A DNA stretch of 64,000 nucleotides from CAVZYN01 sp963779515. Lineage in GTDB: Bacteria; Pseudomonadota; Alphaproteobacteria; Rhizobiales; Hyphomicrobiaceae. The position numbers and the translations under genes are program-made. The stretch covers positions 62,001 through 126,000 of the forward strand of contig CAVZYN010000011.1 of the NCBI GenBank assembly GCA_963779515.1, read 5' to 3'. This document shows, in pieces, positions 9,294-18,343 of the stretch; position 1 is the first letter of the stretch, and every line of letters begins with the position of its first letter. Under the pieces are notes generated by a model. The model made no database searches. It saw only the letters and a program-made list of their open reading frames with translations, and had not been told where the DNA came from.

Positions 9294-9953
9294 TTACCAG
9301 CTGCGGCGGTCGCCATTGTCGATGTGGAACAGGCCGCCGCCGTAGTGCTTGAGGCCGCCGACGTTGCCATTGCCACGCAGATAGGCGTAGACCGCGCTGG
9401 TGCTGCCGCGGACGCGGAAGTCGGCGGCATCGCCAGACAAATGCTTGGAGCGTGGCGCCCCGCCAACGCGCGCATTGTGCGATCGGCTGCGGCAGGTCGA
9501 GTTGACCGTGACCGGCCCGAAGGTCGATGCGATGGCGTTGATGACCGAGCGAAGCGAACTATCCAGGCAACCGGAACTCGCGATCCAGTTGACGCTACCA
9601 CCAGACAAGCTCTTGCGCGCCGGGCGTTCCGTAGCTGTCGACGCCCGGCCGAGGCTTGCGACCCGGGTCGCGGGCTTTGGCTTTGCCGCGGTCGTGATCT
9701 GCTTTGGCGGTGTTGTCGACACCAGCGAGCCGCCGCCAAGTCGCGATGGCTTTGGCAGTGTGGCGCGCTTCTGCGCCTCTTCCTGGGCGCGCATGTCCGC
9801 GATCACTTGATTGGCCCAGCTATCTTGAGCCATCGCCTGATCCGGCGCGCCCAACAACGTAGATCCAAAAACCGCTGCAGCCGTAAAGACGATCGTGGCA
9901 ACTTTATGTGAGGCTCGCGCGCCCACGGACTTCCCCAGATTGATCCCAAACAT
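9294..9953 (-). CDS. Secreted peptidase M15-like protein (copy 2)
   Basis: 219 residues from ATG 9953 (MFGINLGKSV). The N terminus has a short basic stretch and a hydrophobic segment at 18-35, then Ala-x-Ala near 40-43, a plausible signal peptide. Residues 45-115 form a low-complexity Pro/Lys/Thr linker, and 115-219 the M15_3-like domain, with putative zinc ligands His171 and Asp178 (HLSGDAADF) and His210/Asp212 (FHIDNG). The Cys pair 129/154 matches the pair in copy 1. The longer linker suggests it reaches from the membrane into the peptidoglycan layer. Copies 1 and 2 share about the last 110 residues closely, including KSLSGG at the domain start, so one probably arose from the other by tandem duplication. 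Confidence 0.85.
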   Translation of the reverse strand: MFGINLGKSVGARASHKVATIVFTAAAVFGSTLLGAPDQAMAQDSWANQVIADMRAQEEAQKRATLPKPSRLGGGSLVSTTPPKQITTAAKPKPATRVASLGRASTATERPARKSLSGGSVNWIASSGCLDSSLRSVINAIASTFGPVTVNSTCRSRSHNARVGGAPRSKHLSGDAADFRVRGSTSAVYAYLRGNGNVGGLKHYGGGLFHIDNGDRRSW

Positions 9954-10150
9954 ACTCTTCCTCCTGAACGCACTCGCGTTACGCGACGCCGCATGATGCC
10001 CAGTCTTTGCGGAGGCATCGTCGGCACTGTGGTAGGGTTAACTTGGCGCCCCGCCGTGTTGGTGGGTACACGGCTCTGTGCCGGATTGGCACACGGAACA
10101 CGGGAATTGGTTAACCCGGCTCGGGCGTTAGGCGCTCGCGGAGGGGCGTC

Positions 10151-10924
10151 TTACCAGGTCCTGACGGACCCATTGTCGATATGAAAAAAGCCGAGCGGAT
10201 AGCGCTTGAGGCCGCCGACTTCAGGCCGCGCGCGCAGATACGCCTCGAGCCCCGCGGTGCGCCCAAACACCATGAAATCGATGGCGCGGCACTGCAGATG
10301 GAACGACCGAGGCGCGCCACCAACGCGGGAATTGTGCGCCGGGCTCCGCATCGTCGAAACGATTTTCACCGTGCCGAAGCGCTCGGCGACGTCGTAGATC
10401 ACACCCATCAGATCTTCGGACAGACATCGATCGGGCGTGTGCGATTGGAAGTGAATTTTGTGCGCCAGGGCTTTGCGGCGTTCGTCGGTGAGCGCGCCAC
10501 CCGGGCCCGGTTTCGGCTTCGCCTTCGGCAGAATCGCCATCAGGCCCGCTAAGGCGCCACGCGCGGCCGCAACTTCGATCTCGGCGTCGCGCGTTCGCTC
10601 AGCATCCTTCAGGCGCTCGGCCTCCGCCTGACTGCGCCTGATGCTGTCGGCGAGATCGCTCGGCAGATCCGTCAGCGCGGCCGTCGTCTGCGGCGCATCG
10701 GCGCGCGCGCTACCATAGGTGACGGTTGACGAGATTGCGGACCGCATTTCCAGTGGCGGCGCGCGCAGCGCCAGCGCCCCCTGAATGAATATCCCGGCCG
10801 TCACTGCCGTGCCGAGCGCCACGTTGAGCCAGTTGACGCGACGCCGGCGCGGCATCGCTGGCGCGCGCACCATCACCGATGCCTGCGCGTCGTTCCCGGT
10901 CAGCTCTGTCGTCCGTTCGCCCAC
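10151..10924 (-). CDS. Membrane-anchored peptidase M15-like protein (copy 3)
   Basis: 257 residues from ATG 10924. Different architecture from copies 1 and 2: a 30-residue basic cytoplasmic tail, one membrane segment at about 33-52 (LNVALGTAVTAGIFIQGALAL), a charged, probably helical stalk (about 90-125, rich in Glu, Arg and Ala), then an M15_3-like domain. Putative zinc ligands are His209, Asp216 and His248/Asp250 (FHIDNG). The motif that reads HLSG in the other copies reads HLQC here, replacing the conserved small Ser-Gly by Gln-Cys, so activity may differ. The second Cys of the 1/2-type disulfide is absent (TMRS instead of STCR). Probably faces the periplasm at the inner membrane. Confidence 0.8.
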   Translation of the reverse strand: MGERTTELTGNDAQASVMVRAPAMPRRRRVNWLNVALGTAVTAGIFIQGALALRAPPLEMRSAISSTVTYGSARADAPQTTAALTDLPSDLADSIRRSQAEAERLKDAERTRDAEIEVAAARGALAGLMAILPKAKPKPGPGGALTDERRKALAHKIHFQSHTPDRCLSEDLMGVIYDVAERFGTVKIVSTMRSPAHNSRVGGAPRSFHLQCRAIDFMVFGRTAGLEAYLRARPEVGGLKRYPLGFFHIDNGSVRTW

Positions 10925-11091
10925 TGCCCTGCACGTCCCCGCCCATTAACGGGCCGCTGGTGCACACCGTGGACCAAATTCATAAAAAATTAGAGAAGAT
11001 CGTCTGCCGACGGTTAATCCGCTTTTCGGACGATGTCGCTGAAGCCGTCTCCTTCCGCTCCCGGCGACTGACGCACCTCTCCCACCCCGTC

Positions 11092-11125
11092 GTCATCCCG
11101 GCGCAGGCCGGGACCCAAGCAAGCC
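11092..11125 (+). repeat. GTCATCCCGGC-type hairpin repeat, copy A
   Basis: A 34-base unit with a CCCGGC/GCCGGG stem followed by GACCCAAGCAAGCC. A near-identical unit lies at 20300-20333. It is located in the 275-base gap between the third M15-like gene and the MlrC-type gene, in which I see no other feature. Confidence 0.7.
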
Positions 11126-11199
11126 GATGAGAGGCACTGTGTCGCGCGACTTGGCACTCCCCAAATCATCTCGGCATCTGCGGGACGCGTCGCACGGCA

Positions 11200-12724
11200 T
11201 CAAGAACTGTCTGCCGTCCACTCCGCCCCTGCATCAATCGGAAACACCGGGCGCGGCAATCGCGTCCACGCGATCCGCTCCAGCACCGGCGATGTCAGCC
11301 CGACGGTATCCACTTCGATCACCTGCGCGGGCTGAAACCACGGCAGGAACCCCGCGCGAAAATGCCCGCGCGATTTCACCACCACCGTATGCGCCGCCGC
11401 GATATCGAGCCCGAACACCTCGAAGAACATCGGGTCCGCGCATTGATAGCGCCGCGAGATCACGACCGCGGTGACACCGCCGATCCGCAGCGCCGCCGCA
11501 CGCCCCACATCCAGCGCCCGCCCGCCATAAAGCCCAAGCCGCCCGATGAAAGCGCCCTCGTGCAAACCGGCCACCTCGGCGTCCGCCTCGAACGGCGCAT
11601 CGCACGCCAAGCCCTTGTGCCCGTTGAACACCGCGCGAAACGTGGCCGCCCACCCCCGCGCGATGCGCCGCCTCCGCCAGCGGGGAATCGAAAAACGCGC
11701 CGATCAGCACGCCCTCCGCACCACTCCACACCAGCGCTGACAGCAACTCCGTCGTCCGCCCCGTGCCGCCGCCGCCGGGATTATCGCCCGCATCCGAAAA
11801 GATCAGCGGCTTGCGCACCTGCTCGCGCGCGAGCTTTACCGCTTCGCTCAACGGCGTCAGCGTCTTCACAAACCGCTGGCGTTCGTCCCAGGCCTTGATC
11901 GCCAAGTCGCGCGCCAGCACATCGGCCGCGGCCTTGTCGTCGCGCGCCGTCACGATGATCGCGACGCCGTTCTTTTCACTGTCCGAGAAAACAAACCCAC
12001 CGAAGATCGAGACATTGAGGATCGCGCCCGCAGCTTCCGCGCGCCGCCGCACCCCAAGATCGATCAAATCGCCATAGGGTCCGCTCGCCGTCAGCAATGA
12101 CACCGATGCCGGCGTCAACGGCAAGCGGATGAAAGCCGATTTGGGATCGGTCTGGCCCGCCAGCATCAAGCGCAGCGCCAGCGCCGCCTCCTCGCCACGC
12201 TCCTGCATATCGACGTGCGGGTTGGTGCGGTAGCCGACGATCAGGTCGACGCTCTCCACCATCACATCCGAGATGTTGGCGTGCAGGTCGAGCGTCGCAA
12301 CGATCCGCGCGTTGGCGCCTGCGATCTCGCGTGCCAACGCGAACACCTCGCCGTCGGTATCGTCGCGATCCGTGCCGATCATGCCGCCGTGATTGGCGAT
12401 ATACACCGCGTCCAGCGGCCCCGCCGCGCGCAAGCCATTGCCGATCATGTCGAGAAACCGATCCATCAGCGCGCCGTCGATCGGCCCCGCCGGATGGCTC
12501 GCCGTCAGCAAAACGGGGATGGGCTCCCACGTGCCTGTTGCGTCCATCGTCGCAACGAACGCCGCTGCCTCGCGCGCGATATGCGAGACGGGCTTTCGCG
12601 CCTCCGCCAAAATCTCGGCACCCTCGAGCCACGTGTGATCGCGAAAATCCGCCTCGCCCGCCACCGGCGCCTGCCGGTTGCTTTCGAGGATCACGCCAAG
12701 GATGGCAACGCGGGGGCCGGGCAT
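11200..12724 (-). pseudogene. MlrC-type M81 family metallopeptidase, frame broken
   Basis: Start at ATG 12724 (MPGPRVAILGVI), preceded by AAGGAG. The first frame runs with typical M81/MlrC wording (GLRAAGPLDAVYIANHGGMIG, DLHANISD, GYRTNPHVDM, FSDAGDNPGGGGTGRTTELL) to about 11660. The rest (FRAVFNGHKGLACDAPFEAD... to the stop at 11200) continues in another frame. The shift lies at about 11645-11660 in a run reading GGGGGTGGGCGG on the coding strand, so a one-base change in a G run explains it. Corrected length is about 507 residues, normal for the family. MlrC was described from microcystin breakdown, but M81 homologues are common in alphaproteobacteria and their natural substrates are unknown. 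No transport or partner gene is adjacent. Confidence 0.8.
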
Positions 12725-12732
12725 CTTCTTCT

Positions 12733-12815
12733 CCTTCTCCCCGTCCTTCACGGGGAGAAGGTGCCCCGCCCAGCGAAGCTCGGCTTCGCGACGAAGGGGC
12801 GGATGAGGGGCAGCC
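12733..12815 (+). repeat. Palindromic intergenic element (CTTCTCCCC/GGGGAGAAG type), intact copy
   Basis: A CTTCTCCCCG...CGGGGAGAAG hairpin (12735-12760), then a second small palindrome AGCGAAGCTCGGCTTCG (about 12772-12788), then CGACGAAGGGGCGGATGAGGGGCAGCC. This intact copy is the reference for reconstructing the intron-interrupted copy at 17825/19729. It lies just before the start of the MlrC-type gene. Confidence 0.85.
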
Positions 12816-12887
12816 AAATCCTACACCCCTTGGCGCACCAGCGCACCGGCTTTACCTCACTGCCGCGGAGCTGCTAGCACGTCGGGC

Positions 12888-13289
12888 ATGAAACACGGCG
12901 AACTCGGCGCTATCGCCCACAACATCGCGGACTCGATGGCGAGCGGCCTTGGCCTTTTGGTCGGCTTTCGCCCGATAAACATCTACGCCGCGGCGGCGAA
13001 AAGCCCCGACGGCCATGTCACCGTCGACCTCCTCTCCGGCGCCATCAGCGGCGGACCGGTCTCGCCCGGCCTCGCCGCGGTCATCGCGGACTACTGCGGC
13101 ATCTTCCCGGACTTCTGTGCGCGACACGGTGGAGACGTCAGTGATTTCGCGGTCTGCCGCGTGCGATTCTGGAAAACGCATCAGGACGTCCGCTTCCGCG
13201 TCACGGTGCGCGATGCCAAAGGACGCGAATCCGAGACGGACTACGCAGGCAATCCCGCCAAGCGCGTCCGGCGCCTTGCACATTTTTGA
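12888..13289 (+). CDS. Hypothetical protein
   Basis: 133 residues from ATG 12888. No family recognised. The composition is that of a soluble cytoplasmic protein: no signal peptide, no membrane segment, mixed alpha/beta. Visible blocks are GELGAIAHNIADSMASGLGLLVG, then YAAAAKSPDGHVTVDLLSG and a C-terminal basic stretch KRVRRLAHF. The codon pattern (high G/C at third positions) agrees with real coding, and no better frame covers this interval. It lies head-to-head with the MlrC-type gene, separated by the palindromic element at 12733-12815. About 260 bases without a recognisable feature follow before the amidohydrolase. Confidence 0.55.
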   Translation: MKHGELGAIAHNIADSMASGLGLLVGFRPINIYAAAAKSPDGHVTVDLLSGAISGGPVSPGLAAVIADYCGIFPDFCARHGGDVSDFAVCRVRFWKTHQDVRFRVTVRDAKGRESETDYAGNPAKRVRRLAHF

Positions 13290-13550
13290 GTGCCGACTCC
13301 GCGGACTCGCCATCCGATATGCAGCCGGGCAAATCGGGAACAATTGCAAGCCAACCGCCCCTCTCCTCGGCATCGAGGGCGCGCAGGATGACTGGGTATT
13401 CGCGTGGCTCGTCATCGATCTAACCTTTCACCGCGTCGATGACGACCCATGCAAATTTGCCGATCGGACCGCAGAATTCAAACGCTATCGTTCACGCCAT
13501 CATAAGACTTAAGCTCACCTAGCTGGCCCATCCCGCTTCAGGAGGAGACT

Positions 13551-14633
13551 ATGCCCCACATCCACAATGAAACGACCCACTGCACCTGCTGCAACGGAAG
13601 CCACGGCATGACGATCCTCAACCGTCGCGGCTTCGTGACCGGCGCCGCCGCCGTCTCCGCATTCACAGCCCTCGGCGGTGCGCGGCAGGCAGTGGCACAA
13701 GCCAAGCCGCATCGCATCGACGTGCATCATCACGTGTCGCCGCCGAAATGGCTCGATGCCATCAAAAAGGCGAAACGCGACAATCCGCCGATGGCCAACT
13801 GGTCGGTGCAGAAATCGCTCGACGACATGGACAAGGCCGGCGTCGCGACCTCGATGACATCGCCGACGACGCCGCAAGTCGGCTTCCTCGATAAGGACGA
13901 GGCGGCAGCCCTCTCCCGCGACTCCAACGAGTACGCAAAAAAAATGATGACCGATCATCCCGGCCGCTTTGGTGTCTTCGCCATGCTGCCGTTGCCCCAC
14001 ATCGACGAAACCTTGAAGGAAATCGCCTACGCGTTCGATACACTCAAGGTCGACGGCGTCGGCATCATGACGAGCTACGGCGACAAATGGCTCGGCTATG
14101 CGCACTTCGCGCCGGTGTGGGAAGAGCTCAACCGCCGAAAGGCCGTCGTCTACACGCATCCGACCGGCGCCAATTGTTGCGTCAATCTCGTGCAAGGCGT
14201 CACCGAATCCGCGATCGAGTTCGGCACTGACACGACGCGCACGATCGCCAACCTGATCTTCTCGGGCACGACGCAGAAATACAAAGACATCAACTGGATC
14301 TTTTCGCACGGTGGCGGCGCGCTCACCGCCTTTGCAGAGCGGTTCCAGATTCAGATGGTTTCGGTGCCGCCGCACAAGGACAAGTTCACGCGTGAGAGCG
14401 TCGATACCGAACTCAAGCGCTTCTATTACGACACCGCGCAGATCGCGAACTCGGTCGCAATAGGCGCGCTTGCGAAGCTCGTTCCGATATCGCAGATCGT
14501 CTATGGCACCGACTATCCCTATCGCACCGGACTCGATCACACGAAGGGCGTGACGGCGAACTTCAGCGGCGCCGATCTCGCCGCCATCGATCGCGAAAAC
14601 GCCCTGCGCCTGATCCCGCGTCTCAAGGCCTGA
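13551..14633 (+). CDS. TAT-exported amidohydrolase family protein (ACMSD/amidohydrolase_2 type)
   Basis: 360 residues; ATG 13551 follows AGGAGGAG, a very good ribosome site. The N terminus has a His/Cys-rich lead, then a twin-arginine signal (NRRGFVTGAAAVSAF, 24-38) ending at AVAQA near residue 51. The mature part is a metal-dependent TIM-barrel hydrolase: RIDVHHHVSP (55-64) supplies the first metal ligands, TSPTTP and YTHPTG (with a His at the second ligand site) follow, then WIFSHGGG, and YGTDYPYRTG carries the late active-site Asp. Relatives decarboxylate aromatic or enoic acids (ACMSD, gamma-resorcylate and o-pyrocatechuate decarboxylases) or hydrolyse lactones; the substrate here is not known. 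Export through TAT suggests the metal is loaded in the cytoplasm. A single gene. Confidence 0.85.
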   Translation: MPHIHNETTHCTCCNGSHGMTILNRRGFVTGAAAVSAFTALGGARQAVAQAKPHRIDVHHHVSPPKWLDAIKKAKRDNPPMANWSVQKSLDDMDKAGVATSMTSPTTPQVGFLDKDEAAALSRDSNEYAKKMMTDHPGRFGVFAMLPLPHIDETLKEIAYAFDTLKVDGVGIMTSYGDKWLGYAHFAPVWEELNRRKAVVYTHPTGANCCVNLVQGVTESAIEFGTDTTRTIANLIFSGTTQKYKDINWIFSHGGGALTAFAERFQIQMVSVPPHKDKFTRESVDTELKRFYYDTAQIANSVAIGALAKLVPISQIVYGTDYPYRTGLDHTKGVTANFSGADLAAIDRENALRLIPRLKA

Positions 14634-14853
14634 GACGGCATGGTCTCCAGCGGCAGCACCCTGTTCGGCCAGGGTGTCGGCCAATTGCGACGTGTCTGAT
14701 GATGGCCGCAAGTCCCGTTTCGCGCCCGATGGCGGCGGCCGGGGGATTGATCCCAACTTAGCTTCAGTTCACTTTGTGGTTGTTATCCCACATCCAAGAA
14801 CCCTAGACTCCAAGTCGAAACATAAGCGTTGTTCTATTCGCGAGGGTCTCTCC

Positions 14854-16290
14854 GTGGCCGCTCCAACCGGCGAAACAGAGCTGAGTGCCGTGGCGGAACC
14901 CCAAGATCTGCTCGAAAGCATCGCCGCGTTCTGCCGTGAACGCGCGATGGCCGAATCGACGTTCGGCCGCCGTGCCGTCAATGATGGTAAATTCGTCGCC
15001 CGCCTCCGCGACGGCGCCCGCATTACCCCCGAAACGCTGACCCGCATCCAGGATTTCATCGAGCAGCACGGCGGCACCGCCCCCACCGCCCCGCGCCAGC
15101 TGAAGCAGCTGATCCGCGTCGCCCCGCCGAAGTCCGCCGCCCCCGAGCCGCCCCGCGACGCCGGCTCCGCCCGCAACTTCCGCTTCTTCGACAACCGCCA
15201 GAAATATCTCCTCTTCGTCAACACCTGCAGCGAAAAGGAAGTCATCGCCCAACGCGTCGGCCTCGAACTCGCCAACATCCACCCCGAGCCACCCGCCCTC
15301 CGCGTGTTCGACGCCGGCATGGGCGACGGCACCGTACTGACCCGCGTCATGCGCGAGATGCACCGCCGCTTCTCCACCGTCCCCTTCTACATCGTCGGCA
15401 AGGAAATCAGCCTCGAGGATGTCCGCCTCTCGCTCGACAAGATGGCCGACCGCTTCTTCGAGCACCCCGCGACGGTCTTGATCGTCACCAACATGTACTA
15501 CACCGAGGCGCCGTGGCTCGCGCCCAAGAGTGTCGCCGCCGCCACCTCCCTGGTCTGGAAGGACGTCGCCCTCACCGGCAACACCGCGCACGACTTCTCC
15601 GAACAGATCACCGCACTTGAACCCTTCCTCGGCCAGCACTGGCAGGCGCGCCACAGCCCCAAGACCGGCAACCCCATCTACGACCGCCCCGTCGCCCTCG
15701 TGATCTATCGCGACGATTTCCGGTTTCTGCTGAACGACATCATCCCGCGCCAAGGCCGCGCCGAGGCCGGCTACGACCTCGTCATCGCCTCGCAGCCCTA
15801 TCGCGCCCGCATGCCGCCCGAGTTCAAGGCGCAAAAGGTGATTGCCCCGCTCGCCCGCGCGCTCCGCTCCGGCGGCCGCTTGCTCGGCATCCACTCCTGC
15901 GGCCGCGATCCCGGCCTCGAGATCGTCCGCAAGGTCTGGCCCAACGAGGACCCGTTCAAGACCACACGCCACGACATCCTGCGCGCCGTACGCGACGACC
16001 TCGGCCGCGACGCCCGCCACTATAATTTCAACGCCTACGCCGACGCGCGCGCCGAATTCCGCTACCACATGCACACCCTGCCGACCGAGATAAGTGGCTC
16101 TGGCATCGGCACTTCTACGCTGTTCGCCGCCTGGAACGCCGCCGTCTACGTCGCCCAGATCGAAGATGAGCGCCTCGCCGATGCGATCGGCGACAAGCGC
16201 TATCTGGAGGCGACGCGCGAGGTGCTGCAACAGCACGGCAGTCTCTGGTTCCAGGACGAATCCTACATCGTCTCCAAGAAGCGCGATTGA
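14854..16290 (+). CDS. SAM-dependent methyltransferase-like protein with N-terminal helical domain
   Basis: 478 residues from a GTG at 14854 with GAGGG at 14842-14846; the frame is open back to 14674 but that lead is not protein-like. Residues 15-75 (ESIAAFCRERAMAESTFGRRAV, TLTRIQDFIEQHG) look like a small helix-turn-helix-type regulator domain. From about 100 on is a Rossmann methyltransferase: VFDAGMGDGTVL is motif I, YDLVIASQPYR is the motif IV region, and LRSGGRLLGIHSCGRDP follows. The combination of a DNA-binding-like head and a methyltransferase body is unusual; I do not recognise a characterised family. The stop is eight bases before the ATG of the MTHFR-like gene, so the two almost certainly form an operon. 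Confidence 0.7.
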   Translation: MAAPTGETELSAVAEPQDLLESIAAFCRERAMAESTFGRRAVNDGKFVARLRDGARITPETLTRIQDFIEQHGGTAPTAPRQLKQLIRVAPPKSAAPEPPRDAGSARNFRFFDNRQKYLLFVNTCSEKEVIAQRVGLELANIHPEPPALRVFDAGMGDGTVLTRVMREMHRRFSTVPFYIVGKEISLEDVRLSLDKMADRFFEHPATVLIVTNMYYTEAPWLAPKSVAAATSLVWKDVALTGNTAHDFSEQITALEPFLGQHWQARHSPKTGNPIYDRPVALVIYRDDFRFLLNDIIPRQGRAEAGYDLVIASQPYRARMPPEFKAQKVIAPLARALRSGGRLLGIHSCGRDPGLEIVRKVWPNEDPFKTTRHDILRAVRDDLGRDARHYNFNAYADARAEFRYHMHTLPTEISGSGIGTSTLFAAWNAAVYVAQIEDERLADAIGDKRYLEATREVLQQHGSLWFQDESYIVSKKRD

Positions 16291-16297
16291 GGTGACC

Positions 16298-17233
16298 ATG
16301 CTCCCCACGACGGACGCCACGCCAAACACCGCCACCCCCACCCTGCCGCGAAAGGCCAAGCCCATGAGCACGAGCATCGCCCCCGAGATCGCCGAGCTGG
16401 TCGCGTGCGGGTCGCTCGAGATGGGCGCGCATCGCCCGGCCGACGCCGCCAAGATCGCCGAACTGCTGCCGAGCGGCACGCCCGTGTATGTCAATCATCT
16501 GCCGCGCCACGCGCTCGCCGAAACCTTGCGCGCGCTGTTCGCGGTGCGCGAAGCCGGCCTCGAGCCGGTGCCCCACATCGCCGCCCGCCGCGTCACCTCC
16601 GCGGCTGAGATCGAGAGCTTCCTGATGCGCGCCGTGCGCGCCGCCGGCGTCTCGAAGGTGCTGTTGATCGGCGGCGACACCACGACACCGGAGGGCCCCT
16701 ACGCCGATGTCGCCAGCCTGTTGTCGACCGGCGTCCTCGCGTCGACCGGCGTGCGCGAAGTCGGCTTCGCTGGATTCCCCGAGGGCCATCCGCGCGTCGC
16801 GACCGATGTGATCAACGCAGCCCTCCTCGACAAGCTCGCCATCGCGCAAAGCCAAGGTCTCGGCACCCGCGTCGTCTCGCAATTCTCGTTTTCGCCGGCG
16901 CGCGTCATCGAGTACAGCACGTGGTTGCAGCATAAGGCGCCGCGGGTGCCGCTCTATGTCGGCGTGCCCGGCCCGACCAGTCCGGCGAGCCTCTTGAAGT
17001 TCGCGCAGGCGTGCGGCGTCTCCGCCTCGTTCCGCGCGCTTGCAGCCCAAGGCTTCGGCGCCGTGCGTCTTGCCACCCACACCGATCCGACCGAGCAGCT
17101 GACGCAGATCGCGCGCCATTGCATGCTCGATCCACAAACCAACATCGTCGGCGCGCATCTCTACGCCTTCGGCGCCATTGAAAAAACCGCCGCCTGGATG
17201 CACCGCTGCATCACGTCGCGCGCCACCGTCTAG
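16298..17233 (+). CDS. Methylenetetrahydrofolate reductase (MetF)-like protein
   Basis: 311 residues from ATG 16298 (MLPTTDATPN), with GAGGTG just upstream; ATG 16364 (MSTSIAPEI) is a possible shorter start. The TIM barrel of the MTHFR superfamily is recognisable: NHLPRHALAETLRA, then PVPHIAARRV, KVLLIGGDTTTPEGPY (the flavin-side GGD loop), EVGFAGFPEGHPR, and VPLYVGVPGPTSPASLLKFA near the C-terminal side. MetF reduces 5,10-methylene-THF to 5-methyl-THF with FAD. This version is more divergent than housekeeping MetF and may serve a catabolic or dedicated one-carbon route with the methyltransferase upstream; that link is inferred from the operon. The gene is followed by a 640-base gene-free, repeat-rich stretch. 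Confidence 0.75.
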   Translation: MLPTTDATPNTATPTLPRKAKPMSTSIAPEIAELVACGSLEMGAHRPADAAKIAELLPSGTPVYVNHLPRHALAETLRALFAVREAGLEPVPHIAARRVTSAAEIESFLMRAVRAAGVSKVLLIGGDTTTPEGPYADVASLLSTGVLASTGVREVGFAGFPEGHPRVATDVINAALLDKLAIAQSQGLGTRVVSQFSFSPARVIEYSTWLQHKAPRVPLYVGVPGPTSPASLLKFAQACGVSASFRALAAQGFGAVRLATHTDPTEQLTQIARHCMLDPQTNIVGAHLYAFGAIEKTAAWMHRCITSRATV

Positions 17234-17507
17234 CGGCCCAGCGGTGTCGGATTTTCGCGTCGGACACAAAAACGGCGAGCCTCACGTGACGAATTGGCGA
17301 TGGGCTCCCATCACGTTCTTTGCACCCTCACCGCCGCTCTGAAAACCGCCAGCGTCGCCGCCGCGTCCGCACTGTCGGCCGCGCAAAATCCGCGCCCGGC
17401 CCCACCGTCCGCGCCGCCACATTCACTGAACAAAACCATCAGCCCTCTGATCTCCCCGCGAATTCCCCGTCCGCCACCCCGCGATGGGACGTTTCCCACT
17501 CCATTTT

Positions 17508-17596
17508 CCCTCTCCCCATCCCTGCACGTGATGGGGAGAGGGGGACTTGCATGTTGAGCGAAAGCGAAACCTGCAAGTGGGTGAGGCCGCCAGCCG
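17508..17596 (+). repeat. Palindromic intergenic element, variant copy
   Basis: CCCTCTCCCC...GGGGAGAGGG hairpin at 17508-17542, followed by the inner palindrome (TTGCATGTTGAGCGAAAGCG) and GTGGGTGAGGCCGCCAGCC. This is the GTGAGG-ending variant of the element family. It lies in the gene-free stretch 17234-17872, which otherwise holds only the tandem repeat at 17593-17747. Confidence 0.7.
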
Positions 17597-17747
17597 CGGG
17601 TTTTGCACTCTGGCACTTTTTCGACACGATCCACTGTCGCGCGCGTGACGCTCGCCCGCAGGTTGGGGCAGCCGCGGGTTTTGCACTCTGACTTTTTCGA
17701 CACGATCACTGTCGCGTACATGACACTCGAACGTAGGTTGGGTCAGC
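17593..17747 (+). repeat. Two tandem ~77-base direct repeats
   Basis: Unit 1 starts at 17593 and unit 2 at 17671, both with GCCGCGGGTTTTGCACTCTG, then ACTTTTTCGACACGATC, ACTGTCGCG, and ending in AGGTTGGG(G/T)CA. The second unit lacks a few bases (GC after CTCTG and one C after GATC). The GTAGGTTGGGTCA end also occurs at 55393. No gene is visible in it; function unknown. Confidence 0.75.
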
Positions 17748-17824
17748 GCGGGCACCATCGCCGTGATATCCACCGCTCCCAATCCGCGCGTCACCCAACA
17801 CTTGGCCCCACCTCCGGCTTTCTT

Positions 17825-17872
17825 CCTTCTCCCATGGGGAGAAGTGGCGCGCCTGAGCGAAGCTCAGCTTCG
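17825..17872 (+). repeat. Left half of a palindromic element split by the group II intron
   Basis: CCTTCTCCCATGGGGAGAAG hairpin followed by TGGCGCGCCTGAGCGAAGCTCAGCTTCG. In intact copies the last bases are followed directly by CGACGAAG...GGATGAGGGG. Here that right half is found at 19729-19762, directly after the intron. The match fixes both intron ends to the base. Confidence 0.9.
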
Positions 17873-18343
17873 GTGCGTCCGTGATGTTGCGTTGTCGGGT
17901 TGGTGGAAGTCCAGCCCATAGGAGGTCACGACCTATGTAGCCGAAGGTAACTGCGTCGCCGTGAGGCGGGGTGGGGAGCAACCGGAGGCGAACGAGCAGC
18001 CCGTAGGATGACGAACCCGTTTCGGCGGTGTGGTGCGGCGAGCTTGCCGGAGCTACGGCGAAGCCTGGGTCGCGAGACCCATCTCGATGCGCTGAGGTGA
18101 CTGGCAAAGCGACATCGAGGCACACGACGTGGTTGGGGATGGGATGCTCGGACGGCAATGCAAAGGAAGCGGAGAGACCTGTCGGCGTGTGCGAGTCCGG
18201 CAGGAGTCAGAGCCCGCATAGTACCGATGCGGTCCGGTCCAAGTGGGCCGCGAGAGGCCCGGGTAGCATAAACCGGGCCGAGGGAAGGTGGGGCAGGAAG
18301 GTGGAGACGTGAAGACCATGACTGAAGCAAGAAAGCATCGGGA

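Noticed and set aside
8621..9739. A single 372-residue M15-like protein
   Set aside because: The N-terminal 207 residues are Arg/Ala-rich shadow of the next gene; a signal peptide and ribosome site support a start at 9118.
14803..16494. 563-residue minus-strand frame opposite the methyltransferase
   Set aside because: Gly/Val/Asp-rich shadow composition and no start signal; the plus frame has a methyltransferase motif I.
17241..17268. Possible terminator after the MTHFR-like gene (GTGTC...GACAC)
   Set aside because: Only five base pairs hold and the inner part mismatches; no T-run follows.
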